A DNA stretch of 64,000 nucleotides, from contig NZ_FNQF01000007.1 of the NCBI RefSeq assembly GCF_900107595.1, positions 62,001 through 126,000 on the forward strand, read 5' to 3'. The notes beneath the pieces were generated by a model, which saw nothing but the letters and a program-made list of their open reading frames with translations, ran no database searches and was not told where the DNA came from. The first letter of the stretch is position 1. Each line of letters begins with the position of its first letter. Positions 9,602 through 18,144 of this stretch are shown piece by piece. The DNA comes from Psychroflexus halocasei (GTDB lineage Bacteria > Bacteroidota > Bacteroidia > Flavobacteriales > Flavobacteriaceae). The translations under genes were made by a program, and so were the position numbers.

Positions 9602-9815
9602 ATTTATACTTGGTGACAATACTGATTTACCAGAATCAATTTTTATCATTCACACGGAATATCCTAGATTTATTATTGATTTAAAAGATGATGAAATCGA
9701 ATGGCTTGAAGATATTAACGCTGATAATCAGGATGATTTTATTGAAGAGACAAATAATTTAATCAAAGAAGCTTCTGAATTTTACGATCGTGAAGTTGAT
9801 AGATACCAAGATTAA
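9588..9815 (+). CDS. Small acidic hypothetical protein
   Basis: A 75-residue soluble, strongly acidic protein (IIDLKDDEIEWLEDINADNQDD) with no cysteine pair, signal or membrane segment. It begins with MKLPRFILGDNTDLPESIFI and overlaps the 3' end of the MATE gene by 14 nt, so translation is likely coupled. The PAP2 gene follows after 2 nt. I believe homologues occur in other Flavobacteriaceae but no function is known to me. The dense packing argues it is real in spite of its size. Confidence 0.7.
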   Translation: MKLPRFILGDNTDLPESIFIIHTEYPRFIIDLKDDEIEWLEDINADNQDDFIEETNNLIKEASEFYDREVDRYQD

Positions 9816-9817
9816 TC

Positions 9818-10387
9818 ATGCATACGCTTGTTGAATTAGATCACCAACTCTTTTTATACCTCAATAATCTTGGATCTCGTACTTGGGATGTTTTTTGGGT
9901 TTTTATCACAGAAAAAGAAACTTCTTACCCGCTTTACGCTGTCTTTTTGTTTTTGTGCTACAAGCATTATGGTTTAAAAGGTTTAGGAACAATTATGATT
10001 ACTGTTGCTTTGATGATAACAGTAACAGATCAATTGTCAAATCTTTTCAAAGACACGATTATGCGTCCTAGACCTTGCAACGAAGATTTTATGATGCAAG
10101 CCCGTTTTGTTGCAAAACGTTGTGGTGATTTTGGCTTCTTTTCAGGACATGCTGTCAGCTCTTTTGCAGTTGTGTTTTTTATTGGAAATCTGCTGAAAAA
10201 TAAAGTCAAGTATATCTTTACTTATCTTTTAATTTGGGGTTTTGTTATTGCTTATAGTCGCATTTATGTTGGCGTGCATTATCCTGGAGATATTATTGTC
10301 GGCGCACTTTTTGGAACAATTATCGGTACGCTTTTTTATAAACTCAATGTTTGGGCTAGAAAGAAACTGAATTTAACTAAAGCTTAG
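9818..10387 (+). CDS. PAP2 family membrane phosphatase
   Basis: Type 2 phosphatidic-acid phosphatase, likely acting on lipid phosphates such as undecaprenyl pyrophosphate or phosphatidyl phosphates at the outer face of the inner membrane. The three PAP2 motifs are present in order: KDTIMRPRP (KX6RP), FFSGHA (PSGH-like, catalytic His; Phe replaces the usual Pro) and SRIYVGVHYPGD (SRX5HX3D). About five to six hydrophobic segments in 189 residues fit the family. Third gene of the MATE operon. Its 3' end overlaps the convergent meaB by 11 nt. Substrate not determinable here. Confidence 0.92.
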   Translation: MHTLVELDHQLFLYLNNLGSRTWDVFWVFITEKETSYPLYAVFLFLCYKHYGLKGLGTIMITVALMITVTDQLSNLFKDTIMRPRPCNEDFMMQARFVAKRCGDFGFFSGHAVSSFAVVFFIGNLLKNKVKYIFTYLLIWGFVIAYSRIYVGVHYPGDIIVGALFGTIIGTLFYKLNVWARKKLNLTKA

Positions 10388-11468
10388 TTTTTTTGTAGAG
10401 TTTAAGTAAGTTCTCTGCAGCTTCAAAAGCTGTCGTTTTTTTCTGGTCAATTTTTAATAATTCTTTTTTCAGAGCAATTTTGATTTCTGAATGTGAATAA
10501 AAGTCTTTTTTTAGATTTTCCTCTATGCTCTGCGTCAACCAATATTTCGCTTGTAGAGCTCTGTTATCATCAAAAGACTGATTGCTTTTTGTTTGTTTGA
10601 CAAAACGCTCGATTAACTCCCAGATTTTATCAATGCCTTGATGCTTGAGTCCGCTGGCTAAAAGTACCTTTGGCTTCCAATCATTTGATTTTGGAGGATA
10701 TAACTGAAGCGCTCTATTAAACTCTAATTTTGCACTTTTAGCTTGATCGATATTGTTGCCATCAGCTTTGTTGATAACAATGGCATCGGCCATTTCAATA
10801 ATCCCTCTTTTAATCCCTTGAAGTTCATCACCTGCACCAGCAAGTTTGAGTAAAAGAAAAAAGTCCGTCATACTGTGAACCAAAGTCTCGCTTTGACCAA
10901 CACCAACTGTTTCTATAAGAATAATATCAAAACCAGCAGCCTCACATAAAGCTATGCTTTCACGTGTTTTTCTGGAAACACCACCGAGAGAAGTCCCAGA
11001 AGCAGTGGGTCTGATATAAGAATGTGGTGATTGAACCAATTTCTCCATGCGTGTTTTATCACCGAGAATGCTTCCACCAGATATTGAACTTGAGGGGTCA
11101 ACAGCAAGGACAGCAACTTTATGACCTTGTGAAATCAAATGCATGCCAAAACTTTCAATAAACGTGCTTTTGCCAACTCCGGGCACGCCAGTGATTCCAA
11201 TTCTAACTGAATTTCCTGCATGAGGTAAGCAATTCTCAATCAGTTTTTTAACGCTATCCTCATGTCTATTGCTTTGACTTTCAACCAAAGTAATGGCCTG
11301 ACTTAAAGCTGTTAAGTTTGAGTTTAATAATTCGTTAGACAGTTTCTTTATATCAACTTTCTGACGTCTTAGTTTTTTAATCCTTTCAGCAGATTTTTGA
11401 CTCAAATTTTCGCATGCTGAATTTTCTCGATTTCCTAAAGCTGTTGAATGTGTTTGTTTTGCTGCCAA
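10377..11468 (-). CDS. meaB: MeaB/ArgK family P-loop GTPase
   Basis: G3E-type GTPase that protects and loads methylmalonyl-CoA mutase with adenosylcobalamin. Walker A is GVPGVGKST (about residue 95), followed by VDPSSSISGGSILGDKTRM (switch/metal region), IETVGVGQSE, and the base-specificity NKAD motif (VINKADGNN). The 363 residues include a longer, Gln/Ser/Asn-rich N-terminus before the usual helical cap. No methylmalonyl-CoA mutase gene (mutA/mutB) lies next to it, so the client is expected elsewhere. The 3' end overlaps the convergent PAP2 gene by 11 nt. Confidence 0.93.
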   Translation of the reverse strand: MAAKQTHSTALGNRENSACENLSQKSAERIKKLRRQKVDIKKLSNELLNSNLTALSQAITLVESQSNRHEDSVKKLIENCLPHAGNSVRIGITGVPGVGKSTFIESFGMHLISQGHKVAVLAVDPSSSISGGSILGDKTRMEKLVQSPHSYIRPTASGTSLGGVSRKTRESIALCEAAGFDIILIETVGVGQSETLVHSMTDFFLLLKLAGAGDELQGIKRGIIEMADAIVINKADGNNIDQAKSAKLEFNRALQLYPPKSNDWKPKVLLASGLKHQGIDKIWELIERFVKQTKSNQSFDDNRALQAKYWLTQSIEENLKKDFYSHSEIKIALKKELLKIDQKKTTAFEAAENLLKLYKKTKL

Positions 11469-11485
11469 TTCGATAATATTTAATA

Positions 11486-11493
11486 CAAATTTA
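11486..11493 (-). promoter_or_regulatory. Promoter -7 element for meaB
   Basis: Reverse strand reads TAAATTTG 18 nt before the meaB start; a reverse-strand TTG (11517-11519) lies 23 nt further upstream. Confidence 0.5.
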
Positions 11494-11556
11494 GCAAGTT
11501 ATCTTCGCTAAGCTTACAAAACTATGTTACATTTATTTAAAATAAAAATATATCTT

Positions 11557-11982
11557 ATGAATACTCTATACACAGCTAAAGCCACCGCAACTGGTGGAAG
11601 AAAAGGACATGTAAAAACAGAAGACGGACCTATTGATATGAATGTTGCCATGCCTAAAGAAATGGGTGGTAAAGGCGATGGTGTCAACCCTGAGCAACTT
11701 TTTGCATCTGCATACTCGGCTTGTTATGGTAGCGCTTTAGAAGCTGCTGCTGAAAAATTAAATCAAAAACTTGGTGATTTTAAAGTGAAAGCACATATAA
11801 GTATTGGTAAAACTGAAGAAGATAACTTTCAGCTAGCTGCTGTCATAGACGCTTATATTCCAGGAGCTGATTCTGTTGAAATGGGAGAGAAGTTGATGAA
11901 TGAGGCGCATGTAATTTGTCCATTCTCTCGCGCAACTCGCGACAATATTGATGTCACTTTAAACTTGTTACTTGATCAATAA
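11557..11982 (+). CDS. Ohr family organic hydroperoxide reductase
   Basis: Thiol peroxidase of the Ohr branch of OsmC, reducing organic and lipid hydroperoxides in the cytoplasm. With the start at 11557 (MNTLYTAKATATGGRKG) the protein has 141 residues, the usual length; the upstream Met at 11524 would add an unlikely hydrophobic leader. The catalytic pair is C56 (SAYSACYG) and C121 (HVICPFSRATR), with R15 and E46 in the expected active-site places. Monocistronic with its own terminator. An OhrR-type repressor is not adjacent. Confidence 0.93.
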   Translation: MNTLYTAKATATGGRKGHVKTEDGPIDMNVAMPKEMGGKGDGVNPEQLFASAYSACYGSALEAAAEKLNQKLGDFKVKAHISIGKTEEDNFQLAAVIDAYIPGADSVEMGEKLMNEAHVICPFSRATRDNIDVTLNLLLDQ

Positions 11983-12001
11983 AGTATAAAAATATTTCTA
12001 T

Positions 12002-12034
12002 AAAAATCCTCAATTTAAGTTGAGGATTTTTTTT
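12002..12034 (+). terminator. Terminator after ohr
   Basis: Stem aatcctcaa/ttgaggatt with a 6-nt loop, preceded by an A-tract and followed by eight T residues. Confidence 0.9.
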
Positions 12035-12096
12035 GCTTTAGAATGACTAAACAGGACTTATCATTTAAAATAAAGGTGAATCACATTTAGGTTTAT

Positions 12097-12104
12097 TACC
12101 TTTG
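12097..12104 (+). promoter_or_regulatory. Promoter -7 element for the guanidino hydrolase operon
   Basis: TACCTTTG, an exact TANNTTTG, 18 nt before the ATG at 12123. It overlaps an alternative TTG start (12102), which makes that start unlikely. Confidence 0.6.
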
Positions 12105-12122
12105 CAATCTAAATTTTTGACG

Positions 12123-13037
12123 ATGTTAAAACTAAATATACAAGACGAAACTTCACGATTAAAAGCCGTTGTTTTAGGAACTGCAAAATCATCAGGTGAC
12201 CAACCAAAACTTGAAGATGCTTATGATCCTAAATCAAAGTTGCATATCAAAAATGGAACTTATCCTAAAAATGAGGATATGGTTAAAGAAATGGAGGCTG
12301 TTGCTGAAATTTTTAAGAAATACGATATTGATGTTTACAGACCTGAAATGATTGAAAATTATAATCAAATCTTTAGCCGCGATATAGGTTTTGTAATTGA
12401 AGACAAATTTGTGAAAGCAAATATACTTCCTGATCGCGATCAAGAAATCGAAGCGATTAATTATGTTCTAGAAAAAATAGATCAAGATAAAATTATAGAA
12501 TTACCAGAGCATTGTCATATTGAAGGTGGAGACGTTATGCCGCATGGCGATTATATTTTTGTAGGAACATACCGCGGTAAAGATTATTCTGATTATATCA
12601 CAGCAAGAACAAATCCTGTGGCTGTTAAAGCACTTCAAGATGAATTTCCCAATAAAAAAGTTAAGTCATTTAATTTAAGAAAGGATAATGAAGATCCTAA
12701 AAATAATGCTTTGCACTTAGACTGTTGTTTTCAGCCTATCGGAAAGGATAAAGCGATTATTCATCGAAATGGATTTCTTGAAGAAGAAGAATACCAATGG
12801 TTAGTTGATTATTTTGGAGCTGACAATGTTTTTGAAATTACCAAAGATGAAATGTATGACATGACGAGCAATGTTTTTTCTATTGCGCCTGATGTCGTTA
12901 TTTCAGATGCGTATTTCACCCGTTTAAATGATTGGTTGAGATCGCATGACATTACTGTTGAAGAAGTTAACTATAGAGAAATTGCTAAACAGGAAGGTTT
13001 GTTGAGATGCTCAACACTTCCACTTATAAGAAATTAA
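12123..13037 (+). CDS. Arginine deiminase / dimethylarginine dimethylaminohydrolase-like protein
   Basis: A pentein-fold guanidino-group-modifying enzyme of 304 residues. Family landmarks: N-terminal substrate region (LKAVVLGTAKSSGDQPKLED), FSRDIGFVIED, the catalytic acidic/Gly motif HIEGGDVMPHGD, the catalytic histidine in NALHLDCCFQP and the catalytic cysteine C296 in LLRCSTLPLIRN. It could hydrolyse arginine, methylated arginine or a related guanidine; the sequence does not decide. I use the ATG at 12123 because the upstream TTG lies within the promoter. The next gene (CtlX-like) follows after 3 nt and belongs to the same superfamily, so the two probably work in one pathway. Confidence 0.85.
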   Translation: MLKLNIQDETSRLKAVVLGTAKSSGDQPKLEDAYDPKSKLHIKNGTYPKNEDMVKEMEAVAEIFKKYDIDVYRPEMIENYNQIFSRDIGFVIEDKFVKANILPDRDQEIEAINYVLEKIDQDKIIELPEHCHIEGGDVMPHGDYIFVGTYRGKDYSDYITARTNPVAVKALQDEFPNKKVKSFNLRKDNEDPKNNALHLDCCFQPIGKDKAIIHRNGFLEEEEYQWLVDYFGADNVFEITKDEMYDMTSNVFSIAPDVVISDAYFTRLNDWLRSHDITVEEVNYREIAKQEGLLRCSTLPLIRN

Positions 13038-13040
13038 TAT

Positions 13041-13970
13041 ATGAAACAAATCACGAATTCAATTTTAATGATTCGACCTGTCGCATTTCGTATGAATGAA
13101 CAGACAGCCGTTAACAATTATTTCCAGAAGAAAACATCAGATTTAGAAGCGACGATTAATGCGAAAGCTCAAAAAGAATTTGATGATTTTGTTGATAAAT
13201 TAAGAGCCGTTGGTGTTCATGTTATTGTTGTGGATGATGACAAAAATTTAAATATTCCCGATTCAATTTTTCCTAATAATTGGATTTCTTTTCATCAAAA
13301 TGGTGACATAGCGCTTTATCCAATGTTTGCTGAAAATAGACGTCCTGAACGTCGTCAAGAAATTATTGAAGCTATTGAAAAAGATGGTTTTCAAATTAAA
13401 AATATTGTAGATTATACATCTGCTGAAGATGAAGGTGTTTTTCTTGAAGGGACTGGCAACTTGATTTTAGACCGCGCAAATCAGAAAGCATATTGTGCGC
13501 TTTCTCCTCGTGCGCATGAGGATTTATGTATTGAGTTTTGTGAAGACTTTGAGTTTACTCCTGTTTTATTTAAAGCATATCAAACGGTTAACGATCAACG
13601 CTTGCCAATTTACCACACAAACGTGATGATGTGCTTAGCTGAAGAATTTGCTATCGTTTGCTTAGCAAGTATAGATGATAAAAAAGAAAAAAAGACTGTG
13701 ATTAAAGCTTTAAAGCAAGATGGTAAAGAAATCATTGACATCACAGAAGATCAAATGCATCATTTTGCAGGAAACATGTTGCAAGTTCAAGGCGATAAGG
13801 ATAAGTATTTGGTGATGAGTGAAAGTGCTTTTAAATCTTTGACTGAAGCACAGATTAAAACAATAGAAAGAACTTCTAAAATTTTATACGCTGATCTCCA
13901 TACCATAGAAACTCATGGAGGAGGCAGCGCTCGCTGTATGTTAGCTGAGATTTTTAATCCGAAAGCATAA
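13041..13970 (+). CDS. ctlX: Citrulline/arginine-utilising hydrolase CtlX-like
   Basis: Second pentein-fold protein of the operon, 309 residues, matching the CtlX family (annotated for citrulline utilisation). Landmarks: MIRPVAFRMNEQTAVNNYF near the N-terminus, the IFPNNWISFH substrate loop, EGTGNLILDR (catalytic acidic motif), LPIYHTNVMMCL (catalytic His) and the C-terminal catalytic cysteine C299 in THGGGSARCMLAE. No membrane segment or signal. The gene starts 3 nt after its neighbour and ends at a strong bidirectional terminator. No arginine transporter, ornithine carbamoyltransferase or carbamate kinase is adjacent, so it does not look like a classical ADI pathway. Confidence 0.88.
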   Translation: MKQITNSILMIRPVAFRMNEQTAVNNYFQKKTSDLEATINAKAQKEFDDFVDKLRAVGVHVIVVDDDKNLNIPDSIFPNNWISFHQNGDIALYPMFAENRRPERRQEIIEAIEKDGFQIKNIVDYTSAEDEGVFLEGTGNLILDRANQKAYCALSPRAHEDLCIEFCEDFEFTPVLFKAYQTVNDQRLPIYHTNVMMCLAEEFAIVCLASIDDKKEKKTVIKALKQDGKEIIDITEDQMHHFAGNMLQVQGDKDKYLVMSESAFKSLTEAQIKTIERTSKILYADLHTIETHGGGSARCMLAEIFNPKA

Positions 13971-13974
13971 AATA

Positions 13975-14042
13975 AAAACTGTCTTGAAAACTAATTACAT
14001 ATCATTCCAAAATGATAGTGTTGTTTTCAAGACAGTTTTTTA
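13975..14042. terminator. Bidirectional terminator with a 17-bp perfect stem and nested hairpin
   Basis: Arms 13975-13991 and 14023-14039 are perfect complements over 17 bases and contain an inner hairpin (atcatt/aatgat at 14001-14016). A- and T-tracts on both sides fit termination of both ctlX and recQ. Confidence 0.88.
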
Positions 14043-14045
14043 TAT

Positions 14046-16229
14046 CTAATTAGCGATATCGCTAATGAATTTAATTCTGTAAAGGCGTAATTCTTCTTCG
14101 TCATAATCGCCATCAAACTCCTCTAAAGCTTCGTCGATCTTGTCAGTTGACGCGTCTAAGAAATATTCATGAATTTCTTCTTGTTGATCTTCATCTAAAA
14201 TTTCATCAACCCAATAAGTGATATTTAATTTTGTACCGCTATAAACGATGGCTTCCATCTTTTGAATAAACTCATTCATTTCCATTCCTTTTGATGAAGC
14301 AATATCTGGAAGCGGAAGCTTACGATCAACGTTTTGAATAATATAGAGTTTGCTCTTACTATTTGATCCTGTGGTTTTGACGACTAAATCATCTGGTCTG
14401 AAAATATCATTTTCTTCAACATAATCAGCGATTAATTTGACAAACTCTCGACCATATTTTTTAGCTTTTCCTTCACCAACACCATGAATATTAGCCATTT
14501 CTTCTAGAGTAATCGGATATTTTAAAGCCATATCTTCTAGAGAAGGATCTTGAAAAACAACAAATGGAGGAACGTCTTTTTTCTTGGCTACTTTTTTACG
14601 GAGGTCCTTTAAAATTTTTAGTAGCTGTTCATCGCTTACGGCAACTTTATTGTTTTTAGGTTGAGCGACATCTTCATAATAAGTATGGTCTTCCGTCATC
14701 ATAAATGATTCAGGTTTTTCAAGAAATGAACGGCCTTGATCTGTTAATTTGACAACACCATAACTTTCAATATCTTTGCGAAGCATTCCATTGACAATAA
14801 CTTGTCTGAGAAGTGCTTTCCAGTAATTACTGTCTTTATTTTTTCCTTGACCAAAAATTGGTAGTTCGTTTGTTCGGTGTGATTTGATTAAGGCATTAAC
14901 GTTTCCTGTTAAGGTAGAAACGACATCTTTAGATTTATAAATACCTTTTGTTTCTTTGATGGTATTGAGTAAAAGAACTACTTCATCTTTAGCTTCTACT
15001 TTCTTTTTTGGATATCTCACATTATCATCCATATCACCACCAGCGCCAGTTTCAGTATCAAACTCTTCACCAAAATAATGGAGAATATATTTACGTCTAG
15101 AAACGGAACTTTCAGCAAAAGCGACTACTTCTTGAAGTAAAGCATGACCTATTTCTTGCTCAGCAATAGGTTTACCGCTCATGAATTTTTCTAACTTCTC
15201 AACATCTTTATAATTGTAAAAAGCTAAACAATGTCCCTCGCCACCATCACGGCCAGCTCGACCAGTTTCTTGATAATAACTTTCTATACTTTTAGGGATG
15301 TCATTATGTATAACGAATCTGACATCAGGTTTGTCAATTCCCATTCCAAAAGCGATCGTTGCAACAACAACATCGATGTCTTCCATCAAAAACATATCTT
15401 GATGTTTATTTCTTGTTTTTGAATCTAAACCAGCGTGATAAGGAATGGCTTTGATGCCATTGACTTGAAGAGTTTGCGCTAATTCAGCGACACGTTTCCG
15501 GCTTAAGCAATAAATAATTCCGCTTTTGCCTTGATTTTTCTTGACAAATTTGATGATTTCAGAATCAACTTGAGAGGTTTTTGGTCTTATTTCGTAATAA
15601 AGGTTTGGCCTATTAAAAGAAGCTTTAAATGTGTTAGCATCTGTGATACCTAAATTTTTCAAGATATCTTCCTGAACTTTAGGCGTTGCAGTTGCCGTTA
15701 GGCCTATAATTGGAATATTGTCTCCAATTCTTCCGATAATTTTCTTTAAATTTCGGTATTCAGGTCTAAAATCATGTCCCCATTCAGAGATACAATGCGC
15801 TTCATCAATTGCTAAAAACGAGATTGTTTCTGATTTAAGAAAATCTACATACTCTTCTTTTGTTAAAGATTCTGGCGCAACATAAAGAAGTTTCGTGATG
15901 CCGTTAGAAATATCTGATTTAACTTGTTTGACTTGAGTTTTATTAAGCGAGGAGTTGAGAACATGCGCTACACCTGGATTGTCAGATATGCCACGTAGTG
16001 TATCAACTTGGTTTTTCATCAAAGCGATCAATGGAGAAACAACAATTGCAGTTCCTTCTTTAATCAATGCAGGGAGTTGATAACAAAGAGATTTTCCACC
16101 TCCAGTAGGCATGATGACAAATGTATCTTTGTCGTTTAAAATACTCTTGATAACCTCTTCTTGAAGTCCTTTGAATTCGTTAAATCCAAAATACTTTTTT
16201 AGTTCTTTGTGTAAATTGTATTGTGCCAA
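14046..16229 (-). CDS. recQ: ATP-dependent DNA helicase RecQ, zinc-finger cysteines absent
   Basis: 3'-5' superfamily 2 helicase for recombination and fork repair, 727 residues. Motif I is MPTGGGKSLCYQLPA, motif II AIDEAHCISEWGHDFR, motif III LTATATPKV, and motifs V/VI ATIAFGMGIDKPDVR and YYQETGRAGRDG. The winged-helix region spans about 415-520 and an HRDC domain lies at about 540-615 (EEMANIHGVGEGKAKKYG). In the RecQ zinc-binding stretch the four ligands are replaced: S377, T394, G397 and M400 stand where E. coli has C380, C397, C400 and C403, although the flanking residues (RRK, HYFGEE) align. A ~110-residue acidic C-terminal extension follows the HRDC domain. Monocistronic. Confidence 0.95.
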   Translation of the reverse strand: MAQYNLHKELKKYFGFNEFKGLQEEVIKSILNDKDTFVIMPTGGGKSLCYQLPALIKEGTAIVVSPLIALMKNQVDTLRGISDNPGVAHVLNSSLNKTQVKQVKSDISNGITKLLYVAPESLTKEEYVDFLKSETISFLAIDEAHCISEWGHDFRPEYRNLKKIIGRIGDNIPIIGLTATATPKVQEDILKNLGITDANTFKASFNRPNLYYEIRPKTSQVDSEIIKFVKKNQGKSGIIYCLSRKRVAELAQTLQVNGIKAIPYHAGLDSKTRNKHQDMFLMEDIDVVVATIAFGMGIDKPDVRFVIHNDIPKSIESYYQETGRAGRDGGEGHCLAFYNYKDVEKLEKFMSGKPIAEQEIGHALLQEVVAFAESSVSRRKYILHYFGEEFDTETGAGGDMDDNVRYPKKKVEAKDEVVLLLNTIKETKGIYKSKDVVSTLTGNVNALIKSHRTNELPIFGQGKNKDSNYWKALLRQVIVNGMLRKDIESYGVVKLTDQGRSFLEKPESFMMTEDHTYYEDVAQPKNNKVAVSDEQLLKILKDLRKKVAKKKDVPPFVVFQDPSLEDMALKYPITLEEMANIHGVGEGKAKKYGREFVKLIADYVEENDIFRPDDLVVKTTGSNSKSKLYIIQNVDRKLPLPDIASSKGMEMNEFIQKMEAIVYSGTKLNITYWVDEILDEDQQEEIHEYFLDASTDKIDEALEEFDGDYDEEELRLYRIKFISDIAN

Positions 16230-16255
16230 TTTAGTAGATTATATTACGTTTTAAT

Positions 16256-16263
16256 TACATTTG
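16256..16263 (+). promoter_or_regulatory. Promoter -7 element for the kdsD operon
   Basis: TACATTTG, exact TANNTTTG, 57 nt before the kdsD ATG in the gap between the divergent recQ and kdsD genes. No TTG at the ideal -33 spacing. Confidence 0.5.
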
Positions 16264-16320
16264 CATCTTTAAAGATACGTATAAAATCAAGAACGACAAA
16301 TGCGTCAATAAAATTTAATT

Positions 16321-17283
16321 ATGTCTCAATCAAAGATACAAACTTTAGCAAAGGAAACAATTCAGTTGCAAGCAATAGCGATTTCATCTTTAGTAGAATC
16401 TATTAATATTGATTTTGAAAAAGCGGTTGATGTTATCTTTAATTCTTCAGGACGTGTTGTGATTACTGGCGTTGGAAAGAGTGCAATTATCGCTCAGAAA
16501 ATTGTGGCAACGCTTAACTCAACTGGAACACCTTCTATATATATGCATGCCGCTGATGCAATTCATGGCGATTTAGGAAATATTCAAAAAGATGATGTTG
16601 TTATTTGTATTTCTAAAAGTGGCACAACACCAGAAATAAAGGTTTTGGTTCCTTTTATCCAAAGCTTTGGAAATACTTTAATTGCCATTACTGGAAATCT
16701 TAAATCATTTTTAGCTGAAGAAGCAAACTATGTTTTGGATACACATGTAGAGAAGGAAGCTTGTCCAAATAATTTGGCACCGACAACCAGCACAACTGCT
16801 CAATTGGTGATGGGTGATGCTTTGGCAATAGCTTTATTGAATTTGAGAGGCTTTTCAAGTTCTGATTTTGCAAGATATCATCCAGGTGGAGCTTTAGGGA
16901 AAGCACTGTATCTCCGTGTTAGCGATGTGACAAAGCATAATCAAAAACCACAAGTTTCTATCGATGCAAGTTTAAGAGATATTATCATTGAAATCTCTGA
17001 AAAAATGCTTGGTGTAGCTGCAGTGATAGAAAATGATAAAATTGTTGGAATCATAACAGATGGTGATTTAAGGAGAATGCTCAAAAATAACACTGATGTC
17101 TCTCAGCTGAAAGCGAAAGATATTATGAGTAAAAATCCTAAAACTATTTCAAATGATGCGATGGCGATTGATGCGATGGAAATTTTGGAAACTAATGATA
17201 TCTCTCAAGTGATTTCAGAAGAAAATGGAAAATACGCTGGCGTGGTGCATATCCATAATCTAGTAAAAGAAGGAATTATATAA
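16321..17283 (+). CDS. kdsD: D-arabinose 5-phosphate isomerase (KpsF/GutQ family)
   Basis: Converts ribulose 5-phosphate to arabinose 5-phosphate, the first step to Kdo of lipopolysaccharide. The SIS domain (about 35-180) has VITGVGKSAIIAQK, the catalytic-site ISKSGTTPEIK, NLAPTTSTTAQLVMGDALA and the FARYHPGGALGKAL signature. Two CBS domains follow (about 200-258 and 265-320). Length 320 is normal. tatC starts 1 nt after the stop codon, so it heads the envelope operon kdsD-tatC-AhpD-like-membrane protein-lptB. Confidence 0.95.
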   Translation: MSQSKIQTLAKETIQLQAIAISSLVESINIDFEKAVDVIFNSSGRVVITGVGKSAIIAQKIVATLNSTGTPSIYMHAADAIHGDLGNIQKDDVVICISKSGTTPEIKVLVPFIQSFGNTLIAITGNLKSFLAEEANYVLDTHVEKEACPNNLAPTTSTTAQLVMGDALAIALLNLRGFSSSDFARYHPGGALGKALYLRVSDVTKHNQKPQVSIDASLRDIIIEISEKMLGVAAVIENDKIVGIITDGDLRRMLKNNTDVSQLKAKDIMSKNPKTISNDAMAIDAMEILETNDISQVISEENGKYAGVVHIHNLVKEGII

Positions 17284-17284
17284 A

Positions 17285-18118
17285 ATGGCAAAGAAAAAAC
17301 GCAAAAAAGATCCAGCAAATATGTCATTTATGGATCATCTTGAGGATTTAAGATGGCATTTAGTTCGTTCTGTTTTAGCAATACTATTAGGTGGAGCTGT
17401 CGCTTTTGTTTTAAAGGATATCACTTTTGGAATTTTGTTTGCACCCAAAGATGCTAGCTTTGTAACTTATGATGTTTTGTGTCAATTCTCTAGAACCTTA
17501 GGTTTCGAAAAAAGTTTCTGTTTTGATGAGCTTCCTTTTCGAATTCAAAGTCGAAAAGTCGCTGGGCAGTTCAGTGCGCATATCTGGACATCCATTACTG
17601 CAGGTTTCATTATTGCATTCCCTTATGTGATTTATCAGTTTTGGTCTTTCTTAAAGCCGGCTTTAAGTATGAATGAACAGAAATACGCACGTTTGTTTAT
17701 TGTTTTTTCTTCATTTTTATTTTTCATAGGTGTTTTATTCGGTTATTACGTCATCACACCTTTATCTATCAACTTTTTAGGAAATTATACAATTAGCTCT
17801 GAAGTCTTTAATGATTTTGATTTAGATTCTTATATCGGTTTGGTTCGTGCGTCTGTATTAGCTTGCGGATTGATATTTGAACTCCCAATCATTATTTATT
17901 TTCTGACAAAATTAGGACTAGTCACGCCTCAGTTTTTAAGAAAACATCGTAAATATGCACTTGTATTTATCCTGATTATCTCGGCAGTTATTACTCCGCC
18001 AGATATCGCGAGTCAAGTGATCGTGGCAATTCCTGTATTAGTTCTTTATGAAATCAGTATTTTTATTTCAAGGATTGTTGTGAGAAGACAGAAAAGAAGA
18101 GAGCGCCAAAATGCTTAA
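17285..18118 (+). CDS. tatC: Twin-arginine translocase subunit TatC
   Basis: Substrate-receptor subunit of the Tat exporter for folded proteins. The N-terminal signature MSFMDHLEDLRWHLVRS (HLxELR-like) begins at residue 13; six membrane segments can be traced, with the conserved KPALSMNEQKYAR and PSINF-like TPLSINFLGNY regions and an ITPPD motif before the last helix. The first periplasmic loop is extended and has two cysteines (DVLCQFSRT and KSFCFDEL) that could form a disulfide. Basic tail. Tat A/B partners are not in the window. Same operon as kdsD. Confidence 0.95.
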   Translation: MAKKKRKKDPANMSFMDHLEDLRWHLVRSVLAILLGGAVAFVLKDITFGILFAPKDASFVTYDVLCQFSRTLGFEKSFCFDELPFRIQSRKVAGQFSAHIWTSITAGFIIAFPYVIYQFWSFLKPALSMNEQKYARLFIVFSSFLFFIGVLFGYYVITPLSINFLGNYTISSEVFNDFDLDSYIGLVRASVLACGLIFELPIIIYFLTKLGLVTPQFLRKHRKYALVFILIISAVITPPDIASQVIVAIPVLVLYEISIFISRIVVRRQKRRERQNA

Positions 18119-18144
18119 GTTAAATTTATAATTAGATATTTAGA

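Noticed and set aside
12102-12122. TTG start for the DDAH-like gene
   Set aside because: It lies inside the TACCTTTG promoter element; ATG at 12123 fits better.
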